Source: JBBTCX01 sp964494205
GTDB lineage: Bacteria > Planctomycetota > Phycisphaerae > UBA1845
Assembly (NCBI GenBank): GCA_964494205.1
Contig: CAZBRD010000020.1
Span: 16,022 to 80,021, forward strand
Length of the DNA: 64,000 bases
Reading direction: 5' to 3'
Shown here: one piece after another, positions 8,276 to 16,956 of the stretch
Numbering within the stretch: the first letter of the stretch is position 1
Layout: every line of letters starts with the position of its first letter
Made by a program: the position numbers and the translations under genes
The notes under the pieces: model-generated
Database searches by the model: none
What the model was told of the DNA's origin: nothing
What the model saw: the letters and a program-made list of their open reading frames with translations, nothing else

Positions 8276-9406
8276 ATGTTCGGAAAGGTTCGTATTCGTA
8301 AGCATGAATTGGGACTTCTGTTCCGCTATGGCGATTTTCGCGACGTGCTCCGTCCGGGCAAGTATCGCCTGTGGAGTCGTCTGTGGAGCAAAGCTCGTGC
8401 GCAGGTTGAAGTCGTGAACACGCTCGACACTCGGTTCGATCACAAGGTGCTCGACGTGCTCGTGCGTGAACCGTCCCTTCGCGACGCGCTGACCGTGGTT
8501 GACCTCGAAGACAACCAGCGGGCGCTCGTCTGGAAGGATGGTCGGTTGGCGTACATCGTCGGTCCGGGTCGACACGCGTTCTGGCGCGAGCCGTTGGAGT
8601 TGACCGTTGAAGTCTTCAACGTCGAGGCGCTTCATTTTTCGCACCCGAAGATGGATGCGGTTCTGAAGCACGCGGATGCGCCGAAATGGCTCGCCGGGCT
8701 CGAAGTGAACGAGTACGAGACCGTCTTGTTCTCGCGCGACGGCCAGATCACCAATCGACTCGGCAAGGGTCGCTACGTGTACTGGAGGGACGTTGGCCGC
8801 GTGACGTGGAAGTGTCTCGACTTGCGAGAGCAAGTGCTCGACGTCGCGGGGCAGGAAATCATGACCCAGGACAAGGTCACGCTCCGCGTCAACCTGCTGG
8901 TGACTTACCAGGTGCTCGACCCGTACAAGGCCATGGTTGTTGTCAACGACCACGTGCAAGCGTTGTACCGCGAGGCGCAGCTTGCACTCCGGGCTGCGGT
9001 GGGTACGCGATCGCTCGACGCACTGCTGGCTGACAAGGAGTCAGTTGGTGGCGAAGTGCGGAACGCGATCGCGCAACGAGCGACCGAGTTCGGCGTTGTG
9101 ATCCGGGGTGTCGGTCTGCGTGACATCATCCTGCCGGGAGAGATGAAGACCATCTTGAACCAGGTGATCGAAGCCGAGAAGGCCGCGCAGGCCAACCTGA
9201 TCAAGCGGCGTGAGGAGACGGCCGCCGCGCGCAGTCAGGCCAATACAGCCAAGCTGCTCGCGGAAAACCCGATCCTTGCGCGGATGAAGGAATTGGAAAT
9301 CCTGCAGGACGTTTTGTCGGGAGCCAAGGTGACGTTTGTGCTCGGTGAAAAGGACTTGGCGGGCCAGCTTCGCAAGCTCGTCCGCGACGCGGAGCCGGAT
9401 TCGTAA
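8276..9406 (+). CDS. slipin / SPFH (band 7) family protein
   Basis: A 376-residue member of the SPFH/band-7 superfamily, nearest in look to slipins. The core, about 125-270, shows the family beta-rich part followed by an alpha-helical stretch ending in the VIEAEKAAQAN-type coiled coil (about 290-325). Unlike most slipins it has no N-terminal membrane helix, and instead carries an extra roughly 120-residue N-terminal region with repeated strands around LVWKDGRLAYIVGPG. SPFH proteins scaffold membrane microdomains; here attachment would need a partner or peripheral binding. The ATG at 8276 is preferred over one at 8243 because AGGAGGTG lies eight bases before it. A strong terminator follows. 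Confidence 0.82.
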   Translation: MFGKVRIRKHELGLLFRYGDFRDVLRPGKYRLWSRLWSKARAQVEVVNTLDTRFDHKVLDVLVREPSLRDALTVVDLEDNQRALVWKDGRLAYIVGPGRHAFWREPLELTVEVFNVEALHFSHPKMDAVLKHADAPKWLAGLEVNEYETVLFSRDGQITNRLGKGRYVYWRDVGRVTWKCLDLREQVLDVAGQEIMTQDKVTLRVNLLVTYQVLDPYKAMVVVNDHVQALYREAQLALRAAVGTRSLDALLADKESVGGEVRNAIAQRATEFGVVIRGVGLRDIILPGEMKTILNQVIEAEKAAQANLIKRREETAAARSQANTAKLLAENPILARMKELEILQDVLSGAKVTFVLGEKDLAGQLRKLVRDAEPDS

Positions 9407-9508
9407 GTTGCTGTGTCGAGAATCGCTACTCGGCACAAAGAAGTTTTCGTGAGCGAATCGCGATCGCTCGGGTGAATGATGCATCTGAATTGGTAACTCA
9501 AACCACCG

Positions 9509-9521
9509 AAAGGAGGTGATC
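9509..9521 (+). other. 13-nt perfect match to the anti-Shine-Dalgarno tail
   Basis: AAAGGAGGTGATC is the exact reverse complement of the usual bacterial 16S rRNA 3' end GATCACCTCCTTT. It lies 100 bp after the slipin stop and 19 bp before the terminator hairpin. No convincing start codon or reading frame follows at normal spacing. Confidence 0.6.
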
Positions 9522-9539
9522 TGAGCGTAACAGCTTCGG

Positions 9540-9582
9540 CGGGGTGAAGGTCTTGGCGGGACCTTCACCCCGTCTCTTTTCT
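9540..9582 (+). terminator. intrinsic terminator after slipin
   Basis: A 13-bp stem, CGGGGTGAAGGTC with GACCTTCACCCCG, closes a seven-base loop and is followed by a T-rich tract (GTCTCTTTTCT). It ends the slipin transcript. Confidence 0.85.
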
Positions 9583-9633
9583 ACAAATGCGCCGGGTGCC
9601 TGCGAATCCCTGTAGTGATACTCCAAACAAGCA

Positions 9634-11145
9634 CTAGTATCGATAACTGTTAGTGCCGCCTGCGCCGTCGGCCTCATCAAACCACTTATCCATTAGTTCA
9701 AACCAATTCTCCACGCGGCCATCGCCCTCGACGGCTCCGTCGCGGCACCAGGCGAGGTTGCCGAACTCTTTCTTGTGGGTTCGACGATCTAACGGGTGAT
9801 ACCAGCCAAATGATTCCCAGGTTGAGCCTTGTGAGTCGCCCGAGATGACCCCGGGAAACACGATGAAGATTCCATTCTTGCCTGGTGCGAAATCCTTGTA
9901 TCGCGACATTCCAACAGATTGGATGACAAGAGAATCAGTTTCGCGCATGACATCCCGTGCTGCTCGTCTTGCTGCCGGGGCCAGGCGGTCGTCGTCTGCA
10001 ATCCGCGAGGCCAGATCGTACAAATCAAAATGAGCACTGATCATCCACTGTCGCGGATGTCCGATGTACGCGTAGTGCATGGAGCGTTTCGTATTGACGT
10101 ACCCGCGGATTTCCTCGACGACGATGCGGCCATCGGTCTCATCGATGGCCCGCGACATCCGATCGACAGACTCCTTAACATTCTTCGCGCGTGCCAGATC
10201 GTAGCATCCCCAGCATTCATAATGCACGACGTTTCCGACGCGCTCGCGCTCAAGGAGGCGATGTTCGATTGCGTCGATCGCGGCAATACCGAACGATTTC
10301 GCATCCAGCGGAATGGGACCGCGAACGGGAATGTCGCCGATGACACCGCATTTTTCCAGAACGCGGACAACCGGAGCGGGGGCACTGAGCGGAGGAGTTG
10401 CAAGCATCACCTGCGCGTGGAACCGATTCGATTCGGGACGAAACTGGTATGCGTTCTCAATGCCGCCGAAGGAACATACATCGACCCACAACACGTCGAC
10501 CGATTCTGCACTTGTCAGACCTTCAGAGATTTCGGCGACGAAAAGCGAGTCCTCGGAATCTCTGTTCAGCAAATCGACGCTTGAGATATCAGGGCAAACC
10601 GAGCGACACTCACCGTGCCCAAAGATGACAAGTGCATAATGATCAGCCGGATATTCGTGCTTCGACATTCGAATGAACTTGCGAAGCGTTTCCGGGTCGC
10701 CGGTGTTAGCTTCGTGGTCTGAGTCCAGCGTGATTTCCGGAAATGCTGTTCCGCCCGAGATGCGCGTCCATTGGCCATCGGTTAGCCGGAATAGTCGCGT
10801 GTCGTTGAAGTCCGCGCCGAGGATTTTTCGATCTTTGCTTGCTCCGTCCGTGCGGTCGATGAGAAGCACAACATTCCCGATGACGCCTCCTTGCGATGAC
10901 TCCTTGATGGCCCGTAGGTGCGGCATGATGTAAGGCTCGGCGCTGCTGTCCACTCCGGCGTAGATCATCACGGTCCACGGCAGGGTTTTCTTGTGGGTGG
11001 ATAGCATAGCCAGTTGGGGAATTGATTCACTCGCACCGCGAATTGACGGCGGCGACTTAGTTTCAATGCACGATGCCGATGCGAATAAGAGGGGCAGCAG
11101 TAAGCATTTTGTTGTCGTGAGCACCCGCAAACTCAATCTGGTCAT
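9634..11145 (-). CDS. clostripain-family (C11) cysteine peptidase lipoprotein
   Basis: A 503-residue exported protein of peptidase family C11. The likely catalytic dyad is His177 in VIFGHGEC and Cys224 in WVDVCSFGG. The start at 11145 gives a clean lipoprotein signal peptide with a hydrophobic core LLLPLLFA and lipobox ending at Cys26; a longer start at 11184 lacks a ribosome-binding site. Clostripains cleave after Arg or Lys and are often self-activated; family members are common in Bacteroidetes and planctomycete envelopes. It should be anchored on the outer face of a membrane. It is followed by the slipin terminator on the opposite strand. Confidence 0.82.
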   Translation of the reverse strand: MTRLSLRVLTTTKCLLLPLLFASASCIETKSPPSIRGASESIPQLAMLSTHKKTLPWTVMIYAGVDSSAEPYIMPHLRAIKESSQGGVIGNVVLLIDRTDGASKDRKILGADFNDTRLFRLTDGQWTRISGGTAFPEITLDSDHEANTGDPETLRKFIRMSKHEYPADHYALVIFGHGECRSVCPDISSVDLLNRDSEDSLFVAEISEGLTSAESVDVLWVDVCSFGGIENAYQFRPESNRFHAQVMLATPPLSAPAPVVRVLEKCGVIGDIPVRGPIPLDAKSFGIAAIDAIEHRLLERERVGNVVHYECWGCYDLARAKNVKESVDRMSRAIDETDGRIVVEEIRGYVNTKRSMHYAYIGHPRQWMISAHFDLYDLASRIADDDRLAPAARRAARDVMRETDSLVIQSVGMSRYKDFAPGKNGIFIVFPGVISGDSQGSTWESFGWYHPLDRRTHKKEFGNLAWCRDGAVEGDGRVENWFELMDKWFDEADGAGGTNSYRY

Positions 11146-11342
11146 AGAACGAAATCCACACGGTTGGCGCAAAGATGTTCGCATGCGATTAACCCAGGGC
11201 GATTCAAAACGATCGGCGCAAGTTGTCTTAGCGAGTCTAAAACAATCGCCTCTCGTTCGTCGGCGATGGCGTGATTCGGCTTTCAGTTACGTGGCGATGC
11301 GAGTCCCAGAATCATGCCAATGTGGCTCAGCGCGAGGGCGTC

Positions 11343-11798
11343 CTAGAAAAGTCGCCGCATGCGCTCAAGGGTGGGCTCAAATTTCGGATAATCTTCCCAG
11401 TACGTTGGGCCGGAGTGGAGCTTCTTTCGCAGCGGATCATTGAACCGCACGATGAGCGAAAAGATCGGGAGTACGATGAAAAACACAACGCTCAGCATGA
11501 TGGTGGACATCACAATGCCCACAGGCACGAAAACTGACATCCACGCCACGTTAATGGTCTTTGTGACCGTCGGCGAAACGCGCGAAATGGCAAAAAGTGT
11601 CATGCCGAGCGCAAAGAGAAAGACGCTGGCAAATTGCCAGCCGCTGCCGGCCCATTCAAAAAAACCTCGCGGTATCGCAGCCTTTGCCCAAGTTCGCCAC
11701 CAGATGAGCACCGCAATCACGCCGAAGCCAAACAGCATCGCGGAACCAAACTTGCGTAGTTCATGCAGCGACGGGTTGCGATTTACTTCAAACATCAT
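11343..11798 (-). CDS. SxtJ-like membrane protein
   Basis: A 151-residue membrane protein with three or four hydrophobic segments (about 20-37, 50-68, 83-112). The C-terminal signature RFNDPLRKKLHSGPTYW closely resembles the (K/N)DPL-x-YW ending of the SxtJ family, named after a saxitoxin-cluster gene but widespread in bacteria with no toxin link. In other genomes such proteins sit near carbamoyltransferases; none is here. Function unknown. It lies about 65 bp upstream of nothing obvious on its strand and may be a single-gene unit after metG. Confidence 0.65.
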   Translation of the reverse strand: MMFEVNRNPSLHELRKFGSAMLFGFGVIAVLIWWRTWAKAAIPRGFFEWAGSGWQFASVFLFALGMTLFAISRVSPTVTKTINVAWMSVFVPVGIVMSTIMLSVVFFIVLPIFSLIVRFNDPLRKKLHSGPTYWEDYPKFEPTLERMRRLF

Positions 11799-11864
11799 TT
11801 GCCCAAACTTGTTTCAAAATCCTCATGCCATCGAGGACTTACTAAGACACAACGCTTTGCCTTG

Positions 11865-13601
11865 TTACGCCGCGCCAAAGATCTCCGTTGGTTCCAGTTT
11901 CTTGACGAGAATGACGGGCTCTCCAAGTTGCTGTCCATCTGGCAGTTCTGATGTTGCACTTGCCCAACTTTTGTAATCACCACTCAAGCCCAGCATCGCT
12001 GCACACTTATCACCGGTGAAAGGCAGGAACGGGGCGATGAGCGTCGTCAACGTTCTTGCAGTCTGAAGGCACACGTTGATCGCACGACCACAAGCTGCCA
12101 TATCTGTCTTGCGGCTGGAGAATGGCTTGGTGGCATCGAAATATGCGTTCCCCGCCCGGGCCAACGCCATCACCTCACCCAAGGCTGCCTTGAATCTGCA
12201 ACCCTCAAGCTCAGCGCCAACCTTTTCCATGGCTGCCGCGCGACGATCCATCTGTTCGCGATCGACGTTGTCACGTGTGCCAGCTTCCGGCACTTTTCCT
12301 TCGAAGTACTTATGAGCGAATGTCATCACGCGGTTGAAGAAATTGCCAAACGCGTTGAGCAGCTCGCCGTTGTTCTTGGCGAAGAAATCGTCGATATCGA
12401 ACGCGGTCCGTGCCGACTCTGGTGCGACGGACGTGAGATAATAGCGAAGCGGGTCGGGATCGAACGTCTTTAGATAATCCTCAATCCACACAGCCGTTCC
12501 CCGACTCTTGCTGATTTTCTCCTCCTCCTTGCCTGGGAACTTAATGTTCATGAAAGAGTTGGCTGGCACGTTGTGCGGAAGCTGATACTCGCTTTTTTCG
12601 CCTTGCACGTTGTCGCTGTCATGTGTTGCAAGCATCATCGCGGGCCATGTAATCGTGTGGAATACAATGTTGTCTTCGCCGATGAAGTGAACCACCTTGC
12701 AATCTGGGTCCTTCCACCATCGGGCATAGCTCTCTGCGCCCTCGCCCAAACGCTCGCAATGTGCGGCTGTGAACGAAACGTATCCAATTGGTGCATCAAA
12801 CCAGACGTAAAGCGATTTACCTTTTGCATCAGGATCGTCGAGCGGCACCGGCACACCCCACGTCAGATCGCGCGTCATCGCCCGCTCGGGTAATCCTTCG
12901 TTTTCGATGCGACCAAGCGATTGATTAATGACCATCGGTCGCCACGAACCTGCGCCGGCGTCACGTTTGCTTTTCAGCCAGCCCGTCAATTTGCTCTGCA
13001 ACTGATCGAGGCGGAGATACCAATGTACCGTTTCACGCAATTCCGGCTTTGTGTTGGTCATCACGCTGATTGGACTGATCAACGACACTTGGTCCAGCGC
13101 TCGGCCGCAGTTCTCACATTGGTCGCCATAGGCCTGATCCGACTTGCAATGCGGGCACGTACCTTTCACGAATCGATCGGGCAAGAACTGCTGCGCCTGC
13201 ACATCGAAGAGCTGCTTGGTCTTTCGCTTGGTGAACAATCCTTTCTCGTGAATCTTCAGGAAAAAGTCCTGGCTGAACTTCTCGTGCATCTTCACGAAGT
13301 CGGGCTGGTGCGTGCCGCCATAAATGTCGAATTGGATTCCCAATCCTGAGAAATCACGAAGCTGGCAGGCGTTAAAATGCGCGGTCAGTTCTTCGACGCT
13401 GCGATTCTGCTCGCGTGCCGTTTTCAGGGCGGCCACCCCGTTATCATCGCTGCCGCAGATGAACCGGACTTCCGCCCCTGTCGCGCGCAAATATCGAACG
13501 TACGTGTCGGCCGGCAGATACGCTCCCGCGATATGTCCGACGTGCAATCTTCCATTGGAATACGGTAACGCTGCTGTAATGAGGAATCGACGTTGGCCCA
13601 T
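11865..13601 (-). CDS. metG: methionyl-tRNA synthetase
   Basis: Class I aminoacyl-tRNA synthetase that charges tRNA-Met, 578 residues. The HIGH-type motif appears as HVGH (about residues 17-20), followed by a zinc-knuckle pair CPHC ... CENC around 145-160, and the KMSKS motif reads KISKS (about 355). The C-terminal anticodon-binding helical domain is present, but the extra tRNA-binding (EMAP/Trbp111-like) domain found at the end of longer MetG proteins is absent. There is no good ribosome-binding site at the start. An essential housekeeping gene. Confidence 0.95.
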   Translation of the reverse strand: MGQRRFLITAALPYSNGRLHVGHIAGAYLPADTYVRYLRATGAEVRFICGSDDNGVAALKTAREQNRSVEELTAHFNACQLRDFSGLGIQFDIYGGTHQPDFVKMHEKFSQDFFLKIHEKGLFTKRKTKQLFDVQAQQFLPDRFVKGTCPHCKSDQAYGDQCENCGRALDQVSLISPISVMTNTKPELRETVHWYLRLDQLQSKLTGWLKSKRDAGAGSWRPMVINQSLGRIENEGLPERAMTRDLTWGVPVPLDDPDAKGKSLYVWFDAPIGYVSFTAAHCERLGEGAESYARWWKDPDCKVVHFIGEDNIVFHTITWPAMMLATHDSDNVQGEKSEYQLPHNVPANSFMNIKFPGKEEEKISKSRGTAVWIEDYLKTFDPDPLRYYLTSVAPESARTAFDIDDFFAKNNGELLNAFGNFFNRVMTFAHKYFEGKVPEAGTRDNVDREQMDRRAAAMEKVGAELEGCRFKAALGEVMALARAGNAYFDATKPFSSRKTDMAACGRAINVCLQTARTLTTLIAPFLPFTGDKCAAMLGLSGDYKSWASATSELPDGQQLGEPVILVKKLEPTEIFGAA

Positions 13602-13750
13602 ATCAGAATCGATCGCTTTTCATGACGGAACGCACCCGGGGAAGTCGTTTTCACGGCTGCGAACGCGGATTGTATGCAATCATCGGCCTGTGACAAGGAA
13701 AGTGATAGCCTCAAATGAGTTGCGTGCCGATATCTGATTGAGTTGCAACT

Positions 13751-13780
13751 TTGACCGTCGCGGCGCTGAGGGTTTATACT
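13751..13780 (+). promoter_or_regulatory. sigma-70-type promoter upstream of tatA
   Basis: TTGACC (13751-13756) and TTATAC or TATACT (13774-13780) with 17-18 bp spacing. Transcription would start near 13787, at the first base of the decayed tatA fragment, so that fragment becomes the 5' leader of tatA. Confidence 0.55.
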
Positions 13781-13786
13781 TCCACA

Positions 13787-13936
13787 GTGATCATCGCATT
13801 ACACAACGGTACGGAATGGCTGATCGTCGGTCTAGTTGCCTTGGCTATTTTCAACAGACCGAGACGTCCACCGGGTTGTGGTGCGACGATGCGCATTCGA
13901 GGACATAACAATGAATCACGAAGTATTAGCCCTTAG
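13787..13936 (+). pseudogene. truncated tatA-like fragment
   Basis: Reading from the GTG at 13787, the first roughly 22 residues (IIALHNGTEWLIVGLVALAIF) closely match the N-terminal membrane helix of the intact TatA encoded just downstream (EWLIVG identical in both). After the helix the frame turns into unrelated basic and proline-rich sequence and ends inside the start of real tatA. It looks like the remnant of a tandem duplication, or the truncated product of one. Whether it is translated is unknown. Confidence 0.55.
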
Positions 13937-14120
13937 CTTTCCGAGTGGGATGGAATGGTTGATTGTCGGCATTGTCGCGCTCTTGCTGTTTGGCCGCCGA
14001 CTGCCGGAAGTTGCTAGGTCGTTGGGGCAGAGCATCACGTCATTCAAGAAGGGCATTAAGGACGTGACCGACGATATCGATCGCGAATCCAAACTCCCGC
14101 CGCCGCCCAAGGACCACTAG
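13911..14120 (+). CDS. tatA: twin-arginine translocase subunit TatA
   Basis: A 69-residue TatA/E-type protein: one N-terminal membrane helix (EWLIVGIVALLLF), the conserved FG hinge followed by RRLPE, an amphipathic helix, and a charged C-terminal tail ending in PPPP. TatA forms the pore part of the Tat system for folded proteins. The ATG at 13911 has GAGGAC about seven bases upstream. No tatC lies nearby. The decayed copy in its leader suggests a past duplication at this spot. Confidence 0.9.
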   Translation: MNHEVLALSFPSGMEWLIVGIVALLLFGRRLPEVARSLGQSITSFKKGIKDVTDDIDRESKLPPPPKDH

Positions 14121-14175
14121 TTCGCCTTACGCGCCAAAGGTGTGCGGGGCGAATGACGATTGCATCGCGGGGCAA

Positions 14176-14769
14176 TCAATCGTCGCTGTCGGGTTCATTA
14201 TCAGGTTCGATTTCGCAATTCAAGTCACGCAGGCCGCCGTTGAAAGTTTCGTCGAACGCAGCCTTGAAGTCGTATATTGATTGAAAATCCTCGAGCGTAT
14301 CCTGCGCCTGCTTCTGCATCAGGTTCAATTCAATAAAACCGAAAACGATACGTCCGAAGTCCTCCGTCGTCTTGATGCTCCACGACTCGAGCACACAACG
14401 GGCGAGCATACCCCAGCGTCGAAGGGCATAATCCCGCAGGCCCCAGCAAAGGTCGCGCCCACTGACATGGCGATTCAGCTTTTCGACACCACCCGCGGCC
14501 TCAACTGCAGAGGCGATGTCGGTCGCCAGCGATTTTTCGCGGAATTGCATCGAGAGATCGGACCAATCGATGTTTCGCTCGCTCATATACTCATAGAGTT
14601 TTCGATGCGCATCTGTTTCCGGTCCGTGCATCTTCTCAACCGAAAACGCCAGCCCCTCGCGGATGAACAGAAATGCTTCCGGCGGAAAGACCTTCACATG
14701 ATCAACAAGTTCCTGAAGCTTGTTGGACGCCCGCTTGGCTGTTTGTGAGATATCCGACATTTGAAACAC
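14176..14769 (-). CDS. Minf_1886 family protein
   Basis: A 197-residue soluble protein that matches the Minf_1886 family, known mainly from Verrucomicrobia and Planctomycetes. Signatures include FPPEAFLFIREGLAF, HVSGRDLCWGLRDYAL and DFGRIVFGFIEL in that order. The family is uncharacterised. The C-terminal ten residues are strongly acidic. It sits 24 bp downstream of ricT on the same strand, so they are likely co-transcribed. Confidence 0.8.
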   Translation of the reverse strand: MFQMSDISQTAKRASNKLQELVDHVKVFPPEAFLFIREGLAFSVEKMHGPETDAHRKLYEYMSERNIDWSDLSMQFREKSLATDIASAVEAAGGVEKLNRHVSGRDLCWGLRDYALRRWGMLARCVLESWSIKTTEDFGRIVFGFIELNLMQKQAQDTLEDFQSIYDFKAAFDETFNGGLRDLNCEIEPDNEPDSDD

Positions 14770-14793
14770 TAATCCTTATTCAAACTGGCTCGC

Positions 14794-16083
14794 TCAATTC
14801 AGCGACGGTGGGGGAGTCTCGCCATCGGGGCGCGGTTGTGGCGGTCCCTGTGGTTTTCCGCGTCTTCGCCCTCTACGTCGGCGCGAGTCGTCCGCTCCAT
14901 CGCGCGGTTTCGTTTCCGCCGGAGGCTGATCGGCTGCCGGTTCTGTATCAATTCTAGCAGGTTCGGCGGCTGGGGGTGGAGCTTGTTCCGGTCGAGGAAC
15001 GGGCGGGCGCGGTCTATTCCCGGGCATCGGCCGACCCTGTGGGCGTTCGCGCCTAGGAGGACCGGACTCATTCCCCGGCACGACTCTTCGCGCGCTGGGC
15101 GGTACACCAACCGCGACAATATCCTCGGCTACCACTGTGACCAGTTTTTCTTCGTCAGTCCTGATCTGCACCAGCTGCGTCAGAATCTGCCGGTTGACGA
15201 TCACACCTTCTCCATGATTGGTGCGAATTCGTACTCCCACCTTTGGCAGCTTCTTATCAAGCTCTTCGTAACCTACGTGTTCGTAACGCAGGCAGCACTT
15301 CAATCGTCCGCATCGACCAGACACCTGAGACGGATCGAGCGTGGCCTTTTGAAGCTTCGCCATCCTCATGCTGATCGGCTGAAGCGTCTTGAGGAACACC
15401 TTGCAGCAGACTTCGCGCCCGCACGTTTCATAATCGGCCAGCAGGCGCGCTTCGTCGCGAGCACCGATCTGGCGCATTTCAATGCGTGTTCGATACTCAG
15501 TGGCCAGTTCCTTTACGACGTTGCGAAAATCGATCCGCTCCTCCGACATGAAGTAGTAGATCAATCTCTCGCCGCCAAACGGCGCTTCGCAATCGACAAT
15601 CTTCATCGGCAGTTTGAAGCGATCCGCCACAGTCTGACAGAAGTCGCGTCGCTCGCGATTGCCCGCCTGAATATGTGCATACTCGGCCAAGTCGGCAGCG
15701 GTCGCTTCGCGAAGAATGCGGCCCGCGTCGAACAGGAAGGATTCCTGACCGCAGGTGTCCACCCAGGACTTCATCTGATCGCGGGTGACCGACTTATCGC
15801 AGCCGTTGCAGGTGAGCGAAACCTGCTCGCCCATCTCGATGCCGCGGCGGGTTTGAATGACGACCTTGGCGCCACAAGTGAACCGCATGTCGGCGGCGTG
15901 AGTGAATTCCCCGATATACCGGAGGTATCCGAACCGAACGGCTGTGGTGGGATAAATCTTTTCGAGCCCGTTGCCGCACTTTGCCCCTGCCTCACCCGAA
16001 CCACAACTTCCGCACCCGCCATGGGATTTCTGGCCCGGCGGGTCGCTATCGAAGAGGTCAAGGTTGATGTTGGGTTGTACCAT
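14794..16083 (-). CDS. ricT: RicT / PSP1-family protein
   Basis: A 429-residue PSP1-family protein, like RicT (YaaT) of Bacillus, which with RicA and RicF tunes RNase Y activity and bears iron-sulfur clusters. Residues about 45-310 cover the PSP1 region, with Cys-rich stretches such as CGREVCCKVFL and SGRCGRLKCCLRYEH that fit cluster or metal binding. A short Cys-Gly segment also lies at the N-terminus. The last roughly 110 residues are a Pro/Arg/Gly-rich tail, not part of the core family and perhaps RNA-binding. No ricA or ricF is nearby. It leads a pair with the Minf_1886 gene. Confidence 0.85.
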   Translation of the reverse strand: MVQPNINLDLFDSDPPGQKSHGGCGSCGSGEAGAKCGNGLEKIYPTTAVRFGYLRYIGEFTHAADMRFTCGAKVVIQTRRGIEMGEQVSLTCNGCDKSVTRDQMKSWVDTCGQESFLFDAGRILREATAADLAEYAHIQAGNRERRDFCQTVADRFKLPMKIVDCEAPFGGERLIYYFMSEERIDFRNVVKELATEYRTRIEMRQIGARDEARLLADYETCGREVCCKVFLKTLQPISMRMAKLQKATLDPSQVSGRCGRLKCCLRYEHVGYEELDKKLPKVGVRIRTNHGEGVIVNRQILTQLVQIRTDEEKLVTVVAEDIVAVGVPPSARRVVPGNESGPPRRERPQGRPMPGNRPRPPVPRPEQAPPPAAEPARIDTEPAADQPPAETKPRDGADDSRRRRGRRRGKPQGPPQPRPDGETPPPSLN

Positions 16084-16189
16084 GGCTTAGCTGGGCCTCG
16101 CGCCTCTGTTTGTACGACGATCACGCATCCGACTTAGTGATCGACGATGTGCGATGAAGGGCGGGAGTTATTCTCTCCTCTACCTAAAA

Positions 16190-16528
16190 CTACGCTGCCC
16201 CAACAAGCTTATCCAAGGCAGCTGCGAAATCCTTCTTACCGCGTAGTCCAACGAACTTCTCGACGATTTGACCTTTGTTGAAAAGGATCACTGTCGGGAT
16301 GTTGCTGATTGAAAATTTCACGGAAGTATCCGTGTTACTGTCAGTGTTTACCTTGCCGATGAGCGCCTTGCCGACATAGTCGTTTGCCAGATCGTCGATC
16401 ACGGGTCCCAATGCCTTGCAAGGCCCGCACCACTCCGCCCAGAAATCGACCAGCACCGGCTTGCTGGCGTTCAGCACGTCGTTTTCGAAATTCTGATCGG
16501 TAAACTCAAGGGTGTTTGCGCCTGCCAT
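16190..16528 (-). CDS. trxA: thioredoxin
   Basis: A 112-residue thioredoxin with the classic WCGPC active site (residues 33-37) and the cis-proline in NIPTV. It reduces disulfides in cytoplasmic proteins and is itself recycled by thioredoxin reductase; trxB lies at 54.7 kb. The start at 16528 is chosen because AGAAGGAG sits about six bases upstream; earlier in-frame starts would add an unrelated tail. A good sigma-70-type promoter lies about 55 bp upstream. Confidence 0.95.
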   Translation of the reverse strand: MAGANTLEFTDQNFENDVLNASKPVLVDFWAEWCGPCKALGPVIDDLANDYVGKALIGKVNTDSNTDTSVKFSISNIPTVILFNKGQIVEKFVGLRGKKDFAAALDKLVGAA

Positions 16529-16577
16529 GATTACTCCTTCTGGTGTATTCGTTTGGTGCCTGTTCGCTGACGATGCG

Positions 16578-16606
16578 ATTCTAGTTTTGTTCCCCCTTAG
16601 GGTCAA
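16578..16606 (-). promoter_or_regulatory. sigma-70-type promoter for trxA
   Basis: On the minus strand TTGACC (16606-16601) and TAGAAT (16583-16578) are spaced by 17 bp, about 50 bp upstream of the trxA start. Confidence 0.6.
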
Positions 16607-16671
16607 CGATAACAGTGTTAGATGCGGGAAATCGGCGGGCGTCTCAGTAACGCACAACGTGGCCGTGTGAA

Positions 16672-16956
16672 TCAGGATAACAGGTTTTTCAGTGTTTCAC
16701 CGTGTGACGATTCCCACTCCTCCATCAGCTCAATCATGCGTATGTGGCTGCGAATGGTGTGCTGCATGTGTTCCGATGTTTTGACCGTTTCGAAGACATG
16801 TGGCGCGCCTTCCAGTCGCGCGCGCAAGTCGAATAGAAAATCACCCCAATGGCCAGCGTAGAGTGTGTCGCGCATGGCGATCAACATGCGTTGCTCGTCA
16901 TTGAGTTCCAGCGTTTCCGCCACCGCCGCACCGCTTCCGATCGCGCCGCTATTCAA
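16672..16956 (-). CDS. conserved hypothetical small protein
   Basis: A 94-residue, mostly helical soluble protein of unknown family, with a Met/Glu/His-rich C-terminal half. Its start overlaps the end of the FAH-family gene by 8 bp, so the two are probably translated from one message. The trxA promoter lies directly downstream, so trxA is likely a separate unit. No motif suggests a function. Confidence 0.6.
   Translation of the reverse strand: MNSGAIGSGAAVAETLELNDEQRMLIAMRDTLYAGHWGDFLFDLRARLEGAPHVFETVKTSEHMQHTIRSHIRMIELMEEWESSHGETLKNLLS

Noticed and set aside
8150..8959. A 269-codon minus-strand frame opposite slipin
   Set aside because: Antisense shadow of the SPFH gene, no recognisable motif.
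9543..9611. A 22-codon GTG frame after the long anti-SD match
   Set aside because: It lies too far (over 20 bp) from the match, and its start lies inside the terminator stem.
11343..11798. SxtJ-like gene as part of a saxitoxin-type cluster
   Set aside because: SxtJ-family proteins are widespread and no toxin-biosynthesis gene is nearby.
14836..16137. A 433-codon plus-strand frame opposite ricT
   Set aside because: It is a shadow frame of a clear PSP1-family gene, with no motif, no ribosome-binding site and a composition typical of antisense reading.
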